Source: Amycolatopsis vancoresmycina
GTDB lineage: Bacteria > Actinomycetota > Actinomycetes > Mycobacteriales > Pseudonocardiaceae
Direction: 5' to 3'
NCBI RefSeq assembly: GCF_000716785.1
Contig: NZ_JNYY01000006.1
Coordinates: 620,001-684,000, forward strand
DNA length: 64,000 nucleotides
Each line of letters opens with the position of its first letter. Position 1 is the stretch's first letter. Under the pieces are notes generated by a model that made no database searches, was not told the DNA's origin, and was given only the letters and a program-made list of their open reading frames with translations. The translations under genes and the position numbers were made by a program. This document shows, in pieces, positions 41,944 through 50,255 of this stretch.

Positions 41944-42815
41944 CCGGGCGGCTGGTGCACACCGGACAGGTCGTCGTCGACCTCGTCATGGCGGTGCCGG
42001 CCCTGCCCCCGCGCGGCGGCGACGTCCTGGCGTCTTCGACGAACCTGGTGCCCGGCGGCGGTTTCAACGTGATGGCCGCCGCCGCGCGGTCGGGGGGGCG
42101 CGTGCTCTACGCGGGCAGTCACGGTACCGGCGCCTTCGGTGATCTCGCCCGCGCGGCCCTTGCGGCGGAAGGGGTCGAACTGGCACACGCACCAGTGTCC
42201 GAAGTGGACACTGGGATCGTCGTCGTGCTCGTCGACACGACCGGCGAGCGCACCTTCGCGACCGGCACCGGCGCCGAAGGACGGCTGCGCGCCGAACTGC
42301 TCGACCGGATCACCCCAAAGACTGACGACGTCGTGTACCTGAGCGGATACAGTTGGTTGCACGAGTTCAATCGCGGGGCCCTCCTCGAGTGGCTGCCCCG
42401 TCTTCCCGGCTCGAGGATCCTGTTCGATCCTGGCCCGCTCATCGGTGACATCGACCCTGGAGACCTGCATGCCTTAATGTCCACAATAGACATCCTGAGC
42501 TGCAACGCCCGCGAAGCCGAGGTGCTGGGCGCGCTGCCGCCGGTCGCCGTCGTCCGCGAGGGCGCGAAGGGCTGCCGCGTGCACGAACACGGCCGGATCA
42601 CCGACGTCCCCGGGTTCGCGGTCGACGCGGTGGACACCACCGGCGCGGGCGACACGCACTGCGGCGTGTTGGCCGCGGAGCTGCTTCGCGGCAGTACTCT
42701 CCTCGACGCTGCCGTGCGCGCCAACGCGGCGGCCGCCCTTTCGGTGACCCGTCCCGGCCCGGCGACCGCGCCGGTCCGGGAGGAGATCGACCAACTGGTG
42801 GAGGCCACGCGATGA
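41940..42815 (+). CDS. PfkB family carbohydrate kinase
   Basis: A 291-residue ribokinase-fold sugar kinase. The substrate-binding GGGFNVMAAAARSG lies near 38-52, and the ATP/anion-hole signature DTTGAGD at 232-238 supplies the catalytic base Asp238. It should phosphorylate the ribose or ribose-like product released by the upstream glycohydrolase. Overlaps both neighbours by 4 bases. Confidence 0.87.
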   Translation: MTGRLVHTGQVVVDLVMAVPALPPRGGDVLASSTNLVPGGGFNVMAAAARSGGRVLYAGSHGTGAFGDLARAALAAEGVELAHAPVSEVDTGIVVVLVDTTGERTFATGTGAEGRLRAELLDRITPKTDDVVYLSGYSWLHEFNRGALLEWLPRLPGSRILFDPGPLIGDIDPGDLHALMSTIDILSCNAREAEVLGALPPVAVVREGAKGCRVHEHGRITDVPGFAVDAVDTTGAGDTHCGVLAAELLRGSTLLDAAVRANAAAALSVTRPGPATAPVREEIDQLVEATR

Positions 42816-44245
42816 CCGGTTCCCGCAGGCTCGAGGTGGAAACCAACGGCCTCGACGTGATCGACGACGCCGAGCGGCGCGGAAGGCCGCGGCAGCTGTT
42901 CTGGCCGTGGTTCGGCGCGAACGTGTCGGTGCTGGGGCTGAGCTACGGCTCGTTCACCCTCGGCTTCGGGATCTCGTTCGGGCAGGCGCTGGTGGCCGGT
43001 GTCGTCGGCATCCTGTTCTCGTTCCTGCTGTGCGGGTTCATCGCCATCGCCGGCAAGCGCGGGTCGGCGCCGACGATGTTGCTGTCGCGGGCGGCGTTCG
43101 GCGTGCGCGGCAACCGGCTGCCGTCGGCGATCTCGTGGCTGCTGACGGTGGGCTGGGAGACCGTGCTCGCCGCGCTGGCGACGCTGGCCACGGCGACCGT
43201 GTTCGAGCGACTCGGCTGGGGCGGCGGGACACCGACGAAGGTGGTCGCGCTCGTCGTGGTGGCGGCGCTGACCGTCGCCGCCGGCGTGCTGGGCTTCGAC
43301 GCGATCATGAAGCTGCAGACGTGGATCACCTGGATCACCGGGGTGCTCACCGTGGTGTACGTGATCCTGGTGGCCGGCGACGTGCACTGGGACGCGGTCA
43401 GCGCGCTGCCGTCCGGCTCGGCGCAGCAATGGGTCGGCGCGCTGGTGTTCCTGATGACCGGCTTCGGCCTCGGCTGGGTCAACGCGGCCGCGGACTACTC
43501 GCGCTACCTGCCGCGGTCGTCGTCGAGCCGCGGCGTGGTCGGCTGGACGACGTTCGGCGCGTCGGTGGCGCCGCTGGTGCTGCTGGTCTTCGGGCTGCTG
43601 CTGGCGGGGTCGTCGCCGGACCTGAACAAGGCGATCGCGGCGGACCCGATCGGCGCGCTGACGACGTTGCTGCCGCTGTGGTTCCTGGTGCCGTTCGCGA
43701 TCGTCGCGGTGCTCGGCCTGGTGGGCGGCGCGGTGCTGGACATCTATTCGTCCGGGCTGGCGCTGCTCTCGGCGGGGCTGCGCATCCCACGCCCCGCGGC
43801 GGCGCTCGTCGACGGCGTGATCATGATCCTCGGCACGATCTACATCGTGTTCTTCGGCGGCGAGTTCCTCGGCCAGTTCCAGGGCTTCCTGGTGACACTG
43901 GGCGTCCCGGTCGCGGCCTGGTGCGGCGTGATGCTCGCGGACGTCCTGCTGCGACGCCGCGACTACGCCGAGCCGGACCTCTTCGACCCGGCCGGCCGCT
44001 ACGGCGACGTCCGCGTCGGGCCGATCGCACTGGTGCTGGTGGCGACGGCGCTCGGCTGGGGCCTGGTGACGAACACGTCCGCGGACTGGCTGAAGTGGCA
44101 GGGCTACCTGCTGGAACCGTTCGGCCTCGGCGGCCGGGAAGGAGCGTGGGCCTACGCGAACCTCGGCGTCCTGCTGGCGCTGGCACTGGGCTTCCTGGCA
44201 ACGCTGCTGACGCGCCGCTGGATCCGCGCACAGGAGGCGGCGTGA
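42812..44245 (+). CDS. NCS1 family permease (cytosine/purine/nucleoside type)
   Basis: A 477-residue transporter with 12 predicted transmembrane helices. The NCS1 pattern is clear: an N-terminal RQLFWPWFGANVSVLGLSYGSFTLGFGISFGQA, GKRGSAPTMLLSRAAFGVRGNRLPSA, and AAADYSRYLP in the middle. Family substrates are cytosine, purines, allantoin, hydantoins, uridine and thiamine precursors. The operon context suggests a nucleobase or nucleoside. The ATG overlaps the kinase stop; the stop overlaps the cysteine hydrolase GTG. Confidence 0.88.
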   Translation: MTGSRRLEVETNGLDVIDDAERRGRPRQLFWPWFGANVSVLGLSYGSFTLGFGISFGQALVAGVVGILFSFLLCGFIAIAGKRGSAPTMLLSRAAFGVRGNRLPSAISWLLTVGWETVLAALATLATATVFERLGWGGGTPTKVVALVVVAALTVAAGVLGFDAIMKLQTWITWITGVLTVVYVILVAGDVHWDAVSALPSGSAQQWVGALVFLMTGFGLGWVNAAADYSRYLPRSSSSRGVVGWTTFGASVAPLVLLVFGLLLAGSSPDLNKAIAADPIGALTTLLPLWFLVPFAIVAVLGLVGGAVLDIYSSGLALLSAGLRIPRPAAALVDGVIMILGTIYIVFFGGEFLGQFQGFLVTLGVPVAAWCGVMLADVLLRRRDYAEPDLFDPAGRYGDVRVGPIALVLVATALGWGLVTNTSADWLKWQGYLLEPFGLGGREGAWAYANLGVLLALALGFLATLLTRRWIRAQEAA

Positions 44246-44769
44246 GGTCGGTCCTGGCGGTCATCGACCTGCAGAACGTGTTCGCCGACAGGACAAGCCC
44301 CTGGTTCACCCCGCGCTTCGCCGAGGTGGTCCCGCAGATCGCACGCCTGGTGACGGCCTTCGGCACCAACGTCGTGTTCACGCGGTTCGTCGCGCCTACG
44401 CAGCCGGAAGGAGCGTGGAAGCGGTACTACGCGCAGTGGCCGTTCGCCCTACAGCCCCCGAGTGCCCCGCTGTACCAGGTGATCGACAACTTCCAGCCGA
44501 CGTCCACTGTGGACGCAACAACATTCGGCAAGTGGACCCCCCGAATGGCCACCCGAGTAGGAGGAGCCGGCCTGGTCCTGGCGGGCGTCTCAACGGACTG
44601 CTGCGTGTTGTCAACAGCCCTGGCGGCAGCAGACGCAGGCGTCTCGGTAACGGTGGTATCCGACGCCTGCGCAGGCGTCGACGACGAAAGCCACGCAAAA
44701 GCCCTGGACATCCTGCGCCTGTACGGCCCACTGGTGACGGTGGCCACAACGGAGGAGGTCCTCGGCTAG
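44242..44769 (+). CDS. Cysteine hydrolase (isochorismatase/nicotinamidase-like)
   Basis: A 175-residue isochorismatase-fold amidohydrolase. The triad is visible: Asp9 in VIDLQN, Lys97 in TTFGKWTP, and Cys121 in VSTDCCVLST; the cis-peptide Val-Ser precedes it. Such enzymes hydrolyse nicotinamide, ureidoacrylate, N-carbamoylsarcosine or biuret, so it could complete degradation of the base moiety imported by the NCS1 permease. It is the last gene of the coupled operon and ends 10 bases before the NACHT gene. Confidence 0.82.
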   Translation: MRSVLAVIDLQNVFADRTSPWFTPRFAEVVPQIARLVTAFGTNVVFTRFVAPTQPEGAWKRYYAQWPFALQPPSAPLYQVIDNFQPTSTVDATTFGKWTPRMATRVGGAGLVLAGVSTDCCVLSTALAAADAGVSVTVVSDACAGVDDESHAKALDILRLYGPLVTVATTEEVLG

Positions 44770-44779
44770 GCTCGGCTCG

Positions 44780-47749
44780 GTGAGCCTCGAAGCCTCAGCG
44801 ATCGCGTTGACGACGGCGGTGGTGAAGGCGGCCGCGAAGATCTGGCTGGGCAACCGCCCGATCGCCGCCGACGCCTCGGCCAAGGCACTCGACCTGCTGG
44901 AGAAGCAGGTAACGGGCCTCAACGACCGCCGCAAGCTCCGGCTCCTGTTCACCAACCTCGAAGACCGCGTCGCCGACCGCCTGCTGCCGTTCCTCGACGT
45001 GGAGTTCCGCGCGGTCCCGGAGAACGAGCGAGCAGCCGCGGTGGAGGCGGTCCACGACACGTTCGAGCGCGCAGCATTGACCGACGACGACCTGTTCGCC
45101 ACCGACCTCGACGCCGCATACCTCTACCGCTACCTGCTCCGAACGGTCCCCGACGTCACCCGGCTCCTCTCGGTCGACGCGACGGAGCTGTACCAGCGAG
45201 TCCTGCGGGAATGCTGCGCGTACCTGGTGCAGGTGACGAGCACCCTGCCCCGCTTCCAGCCGGGTGCCCTCGTCGAGATCCTCCAACGCGAGACGGAGAT
45301 CCTCGAGACGGTCCGAACGGTGCTGGCAACACTGCCCGAACGCCGCCACCCGGAAGACTTCGCCGCGGACTTCCGCCGCCAGGTCGTGACGAAGCTCGAC
45401 CGGATGGAGCTGTACGGCGCGGGCCTGACCGAGGCAACCCGGCTGTATCCGCTGTCGGTCGCCTACCTGAGCCTGAGCGTCACGTCCGACAAGGAGGTGC
45501 CTGGCGACCGGATCGAGCACGTACTGCCACGGACGTCGAAGATCCTGCTGCGCGGCGAAGCAGGCTCCGGCAAGACGACGTTGCTGCAGTGGCTGGCGGT
45601 CCAGTGCGCGAGCCGGCAGCTGCGGAACGTCGACGGCTGGGACGACATCGAGCCGTTCCTGATTCGGTTGCGCCGGTTCAGCCACGCGCCGCTGCCATCG
45701 CCGGAACGCTTCCTCGACGAGGTCGGCAGGCACATCGCCGACGAGATGCCACCGGGCTGGGTGCACCGGCAGCTGCGCCACGGCCGGGCCGTCGTGCTCG
45801 TCGACGGCCTCGACGAGGTCCCGGACGAGCGCCGCCGCGAGGTGCACGAGTGGCTGCGCGAGCTGGTCGGCACGTTCCCCCGCGCCCGGTTCGTCGTCAC
45901 CACGCGCCCGGCCGCGGTGACCGCCGGCTGGCTCAGCGGCGAAGGGTTCACCGAGGTGGGCCTCCAGCCGATGACCCCGCGAGACGTCCGGACGTTCGTC
46001 ACCCGCTGGCACCAAGCGCTGCCGGGCGAGCCACGCGACGAAGAACGCGACGCCCTGATCACGGCCATCGGCGCCCGCAGCCCTCTGCGGCGACTCGCTG
46101 AAAACCCGCTGCTGTGCGCGTTGCTCTGCGCGCTGCACCACCAGGGCAACGGACGCCTCCCGGAAAACCGCATGGAGCTGTACGACGTCGCGCTGCGCAT
46201 GCTGCTCGACAGCCGCGACATCGAGCGCAAGATCGACGTACCGGTCCGGCTGTCGCTGACCGAGAAGCTGGTGTTGCTGCGAAGCCTGGCGTACTGGCTG
46301 GTCCGCAACGGCCACACGGACGTCCCGGCCGCCGACGCCGAAGCCCGCATCACGGCGAAGCTGCGTTCGATGGGCCAGATCGACGTGACACCGCGGACGG
46401 TGTTCCGCCACCTGCTGGACCGCGGAGGCGTGCTGCGAGAACCGGTCCCGGGCCGCATCGACTTCGTCCACCGCACGTTCCAGGAATACCTGGCCGCCCA
46501 GGCGGCGATCGAAGAGGACGACATCGGCATCCTGACGGCAAACGCCCGCCGGGACGAGTGGCGCGAAGTGGTGGTCCTGGCGGCGGGCCACGCCCATCCC
46601 GCACAGCGCGAGCGCCTCCTGGACGGCATCCTCCAGTGGGACACGGACGAGCAGGAGCGGCTGAAGCTCGACCTGGTGGCACTGGCCTGCCTGGAGACAT
46701 CACCGACGTTGAGCGAGCGGCTGCGAAACGAGATCGAAGACCGGGCCAGCACCCTGATCCCGCCGCAAAGCTTGAGCGAAGCGCGGGCTCTGGCGTCGGC
46801 GGGCGAGTTCGTTCTCGACCTCCTGGCCGCCAGCGAACCCGAGGCTCCGGAATCAACCGCGGCGACCGTCCACGCGGTCGCGTTGATCGGCGGCCAAGGG
46901 GCGTTCGAACTGCTGACCCGCTATCGCAATACCCGGGACCAGGTTGTGATCGACGAGCTGGTCGAGGCTTGGCATATGTTCGATCCGGTCGAGTTCGCCG
47001 AACGCGTGCTGGCCGAGCTCCCGATCGAGGACATAATCGCGGAAGACCTGGCAGAACTGGCCAGCCTGAGGCACCTGCCACAGCTCAGGCACCTCGGCTT
47101 CGTTGTCAGTGGCTCGGACGAGTTCGACTTCGCCCTGCTGGCGGGCGTTCCCTTGGAGAGCATTCACCTGATGGGTGGCGGCTTCCGCGCACAACCGATG
47201 GACATCGGGACGCTGGCCCGGATTCCGACGCTGCGCACGATCATCGCTGACAAGCCGACTTGCGGGTGGGATCAGCTGGCCAACCTTCCGAACCTCAGAG
47301 AACTCACACTGAGCAACATCGAAGACATCGACCAGCTCTCCGAGCTGACCCCCTTGCGGTACCTGCGCGCGCTGACGCTGGAACAGGTTCCAGGCCTTGA
47401 GGACTTGCGAAGTTTGTCCTTTCTGGACCAGCCGCACAAGCTCACATTCGATCGCTGCACCAACCTCCGGGACGTCCGCGCGCTGGTTCGCTGGGCCAGC
47501 AGCTTGACCGAGCTCAGCTTCATCAGGTGCCCCGAGGTGGATCTGAGCTCGCTACCTTCCCTGACTGAACTCCGGGTGTTGGAGCTCGAGCACACCCCCG
47601 TTCCGGATCTTCGGCTCGTGGCCGGCCTCACCGGACTCCGGGAGCTGAGCCTGTACAGCTCCGACGACATCGACTTGACCCCGCTCGCCGACCGGCCCGA
47701 CCTCGAGGTCAGGGCTGCTGTCCGACACGCGCTCTCCGACGAGCTATAG
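44780..47749 (+). CDS. NACHT-LRR NTPase (bacterial NLR-like defence protein)
   Basis: A 989-residue STAND protein. The N-terminal 220 residues are a helical domain of the type found before NACHT modules in actinobacteria (NNH-like: LEASAIALTTAVVKAAAKIW). The NACHT NTPase spans about 250-570: Walker A LRGEAGSGKTTLL (257-269), Walker B VVLVDGLDEVP (338-348), sensor RFVVTTRP, and the winged-helix segment ENPLLCALLCALHH. A helical part follows, and about 12 leucine-rich repeats occupy 750-980. Bacterial NACHT proteins of this plan confer phage resistance. No separate effector is fused or adjacent, so the N-terminal helical domain is the likely effector or adaptor. The GTG start lies 10 bases after the cysteine hydrolase gene. 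The LRR part is poorer in GC than the rest. Confidence 0.82.
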   Translation: MSLEASAIALTTAVVKAAAKIWLGNRPIAADASAKALDLLEKQVTGLNDRRKLRLLFTNLEDRVADRLLPFLDVEFRAVPENERAAAVEAVHDTFERAALTDDDLFATDLDAAYLYRYLLRTVPDVTRLLSVDATELYQRVLRECCAYLVQVTSTLPRFQPGALVEILQRETEILETVRTVLATLPERRHPEDFAADFRRQVVTKLDRMELYGAGLTEATRLYPLSVAYLSLSVTSDKEVPGDRIEHVLPRTSKILLRGEAGSGKTTLLQWLAVQCASRQLRNVDGWDDIEPFLIRLRRFSHAPLPSPERFLDEVGRHIADEMPPGWVHRQLRHGRAVVLVDGLDEVPDERRREVHEWLRELVGTFPRARFVVTTRPAAVTAGWLSGEGFTEVGLQPMTPRDVRTFVTRWHQALPGEPRDEERDALITAIGARSPLRRLAENPLLCALLCALHHQGNGRLPENRMELYDVALRMLLDSRDIERKIDVPVRLSLTEKLVLLRSLAYWLVRNGHTDVPAADAEARITAKLRSMGQIDVTPRTVFRHLLDRGGVLREPVPGRIDFVHRTFQEYLAAQAAIEEDDIGILTANARRDEWREVVVLAAGHAHPAQRERLLDGILQWDTDEQERLKLDLVALACLETSPTLSERLRNEIEDRASTLIPPQSLSEARALASAGEFVLDLLAASEPEAPESTAATVHAVALIGGQGAFELLTRYRNTRDQVVIDELVEAWHMFDPVEFAERVLAELPIEDIIAEDLAELASLRHLPQLRHLGFVVSGSDEFDFALLAGVPLESIHLMGGGFRAQPMDIGTLARIPTLRTIIADKPTCGWDQLANLPNLRELTLSNIEDIDQLSELTPLRYLRALTLEQVPGLEDLRSLSFLDQPHKLTFDRCTNLRDVRALVRWASSLTELSFIRCPEVDLSSLPSLTELRVLELEHTPVPDLRLVAGLTGLRELSLYSSDDIDLTPLADRPDLEVRAAVRHALSDEL

Positions 47750-47758
47750 ATTCAGGTT

Positions 47759-48592
47759 GTGATCGACCACATCAGCATCCCCACCGAAGCCGGTTCCTTC
47801 GACGCCATCGCCGCCGGCCCCGAAGACGGCCGGCCGGTGCTGCTCCTCCACGGCTTCCCCGAAGCCGCGGTCGAATGGGAGCACCAGGTCGCCACCCTCG
47901 GCGTTCTCGGGTTCCGGGCCGTCGCGCCGGACCAACGTGGCTACTCGCCCGATGTGCGGCCCGAGCAAGCGAGCGACTACTCCATCGATCACCTCGTCGG
48001 GGACGTCGTCACCATCACCGAAGCGCTGGGCTGGCCGAAGTTCGACCTCGTCGGACACGACTGGGGTGGCGCCGTCGCCTGGTGGACCGCCGACGCGCAC
48101 CCCGAACGCCTTCGCAGCCTCGCCGTCGTCTCCACGCCGCATCCCGCCGCGCTCGCCGAGGCCATGAAGACCGATGAAGACCAGCACCTGCGCACGCGGT
48201 ACCTGACCGAGTGGCGGCAGACCCGCGTCACCGAACGGCGGATGCTGGAGAACGACGGCCGCGCGCTGCGGGACATGTTCGAGCGGCGGGTGTCGCCGTC
48301 GAAGGTCGATGACTACGTCCAGCGCCTCTCCGAACCGGGCGCCCTCACCGCCGCCCTCAACTGGTACCGGGCCGGGCGGCCCGCCGGGAAGATCGGGAAG
48401 ATCGCCGTTCCGACGCTGTACGTGTGGAGCACCGAGGACGTCTCCTTCGGCTCGACCGCCGCCCTCGACACCGCGAACTGGGTCACCGGGCCCTACCGCT
48501 TCGAAATGCTCGAAGACGTCACGCACTGGGCGCCCGAGGAGGCCCCGGAAGCCGTCACCTCGCTGCTCGTCGAGCACCTCCACGCGCGGTAA
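47759..48592 (+). CDS. Alpha/beta hydrolase (epoxide hydrolase-like)
   Basis: A 277-residue soluble hydrolase. The oxyanion motif HGFP lies at 31-34, the nucleophile elbow GHDWGG at 99-104 makes Asp101 the nucleophile as in epoxide hydrolases and haloalkane dehalogenases, and the catalytic His is in VTHWAPEEAPEAV. The cap domain lies at about 125-205. It starts 9 bases after the NACHT gene (GTG at 47759) but has no obvious functional link to it. Confidence 0.87.
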   Translation: MIDHISIPTEAGSFDAIAAGPEDGRPVLLLHGFPEAAVEWEHQVATLGVLGFRAVAPDQRGYSPDVRPEQASDYSIDHLVGDVVTITEALGWPKFDLVGHDWGGAVAWWTADAHPERLRSLAVVSTPHPAALAEAMKTDEDQHLRTRYLTEWRQTRVTERRMLENDGRALRDMFERRVSPSKVDDYVQRLSEPGALTAALNWYRAGRPAGKIGKIAVPTLYVWSTEDVSFGSTAALDTANWVTGPYRFEMLEDVTHWAPEEAPEAVTSLLVEHLHAR

Positions 48593-48678
48593 CCGCCCGT
48601 CACCCCGGTGGGCGGACCGGCCGTAACCCACCCGCCTCGCGGTACGGGCCGCCGTTGGGCGTCGTGTTCACTGGGGAC

Positions 48679-49242
48679 GTGGATACCGCGACCGAAACCG
48701 AGACCGAGCAGATCGTCTTCGTCACCGAGGACGGCGTGCCCACCGGCGAAACCGGCCCGAAGCTGGCCAGCCACCACGAGCACACCCGGTTGCACCTGGC
48801 CTTCTCGTGCTACGTCCTGCGGCGCAGCGACAACGCCCTGCTGATCACCCAGCGCGCCCTCCACAAGAAGGTCTGGCCGGGGGTCTGGACCAACAGCGTC
48901 TGCGGCCACCCGGCACCCGGCGAAACCCTCGAGGACGCCGTCCGCCGTCGCGCCGGCTACGAGCTCGGGATGCCGTCGCTGTCCGGGCTGCACTGCGTGC
49001 TGCCGAACTACCGCTACCGGACGCCGCCGTTCCAGGGGATCGTCGAGAACGAGTTCTGCCCGGTGTTCGCCGCGTGGGCCGACACCGCGCCGGCGCCGAA
49101 CCCGGAGGAGGTCGGCGACTGGCGCTGGGTCGCCTGGCCCGACTACACAAAGCTACTGAACGACCCGTCGGCCAATGTGAGTTACTGGGCCAAGGACCAG
49201 TTCGAGCAGCTCAAGGCCCTTGAACCGTTCTCCGGACTCTGA
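48679..49242 (+). CDS. idi: Isopentenyl-diphosphate delta-isomerase, type 1
   Basis: Interconverts isopentenyl and dimethylallyl diphosphate for terpenoid and quinone synthesis. The 187 residues are a Nudix-like fold with the active-site Cys in TNSVCGHP, metal-binding His residues HEHTRLH, the Nudix-like ETLEDAVRRRAGYELG, and the catalytic Glu in ENEFCPVF. Start GTG at 48679 is tentative; a GTG at 48664 in frame would add five residues. Stand-alone gene. Confidence 0.88.
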   Translation: MDTATETETEQIVFVTEDGVPTGETGPKLASHHEHTRLHLAFSCYVLRRSDNALLITQRALHKKVWPGVWTNSVCGHPAPGETLEDAVRRRAGYELGMPSLSGLHCVLPNYRYRTPPFQGIVENEFCPVFAAWADTAPAPNPEEVGDWRWVAWPDYTKLLNDPSANVSYWAKDQFEQLKALEPFSGL

Positions 49243-49278
49243 GCCGGTGATTCCGCAGCGTAACCACCACAGTCCCGT

Positions 49279-50034
49279 TTGAGCGAAATTCACCTTCCTC
49301 CGCACCGGCACCTCAAGCGCGACCTCCACCGCGACGACAACCAAGGGGTGGTGGAGGTGGGCACAGCCGAGGGCGAAGGCGCGCTGAGCCGGGCGGCCGG
49401 CCCGCGGCCGCCGGACCTGCTCCGCGTGCACGAAGCCATCGCCGGCGTGCTGGCCACCCAGGGCGACTGGCGCCGCGCCTACCAGCACCTGCGGTCCGCG
49501 CTGGACATCGCCCGCGACGGCAGCCTCCGCGACGCGCTGACGTCGAGCTACAACCGCCGCTACCTCGACGAGCGGCTGTACGGACCGTTCACCGACCGTC
49601 CGCCGCTGGGGATCGCGCTGATCGATCTCGACCGGTTCAAGAGCGTCAACGACACGTACGGTCACCTCGTCGGCGACCGCGTTCTGCGCCGGGTCGCCGA
49701 TCTGCTGCAGGAGGACCTGCCGCCGGACGGCTTCTGCGCCCGCTACGGCGGCGAGGAGTTCGTGCTGTGGCTGCCGGGCGTCGACGCCGGGGACGCGGTC
49801 CGGTTCGTCGAGGGTGCCCGGCTCCGCGTCGCGCGTCACCCCTGGTCAGAACTCCAGCCGGGGTTGCGGGTGACCATCAGCGCCGGCCTGGCGCACGCGG
49901 CACCGGGCGCCGGGACGGCGGAGCGCCAGCTGCGCAGCGCGGACACGCTGCTTTATGCGGCGAAACGCGCGGGCCGCAACAAAGTGGCCTATCACGACGC
50001 GCAAACGACACAGTTAATAACCCACTCTGAGTAA
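49279..50034 (+). CDS. Diguanylate cyclase (GGDEF)
   Basis: A 251-residue enzyme making cyclic di-GMP. The A-site motif GGEEF is at 157-161 in CARYGGEEFVLW, preceded by IDLDRFKSVNDTYGHLVGDRVL. No RxxD inhibitory I-site is found five residues upstream, so product feedback is probably absent. The N-terminal part contains a TPR-like helix pair (AIAGVLATQGDWRRAYQHLRSALDIARD). No transmembrane segment. The start is uncertain: TTG at 49279, or one of the GTGs at 49348-49357. Confidence 0.82.
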   Translation: MSEIHLPPHRHLKRDLHRDDNQGVVEVGTAEGEGALSRAAGPRPPDLLRVHEAIAGVLATQGDWRRAYQHLRSALDIARDGSLRDALTSSYNRRYLDERLYGPFTDRPPLGIALIDLDRFKSVNDTYGHLVGDRVLRRVADLLQEDLPPDGFCARYGGEEFVLWLPGVDAGDAVRFVEGARLRVARHPWSELQPGLRVTISAGLAHAAPGAGTAERQLRSADTLLYAAKRAGRNKVAYHDAQTTQLITHSE

Positions 50035-50255
50035 CGCAAACAGGGCATTACTCCGGGCTGCCGACGCGGTGACTCACCCGTTTGTCGACGCGCACCGGCC
50101 GTTCGTCGACTCAAGGTGAAGAAAATTCCGGGAGGGTGTCGTCACGAACGGGGGGTATCCGTACGATAACGAAAACCGCCGGGGGAACGATCACCTCCTG
50201 CGGGGGAAGGCGGCCAAGTTCCAGCCCGCCCAGCGGACGCGCGAAAGGAGACCGA

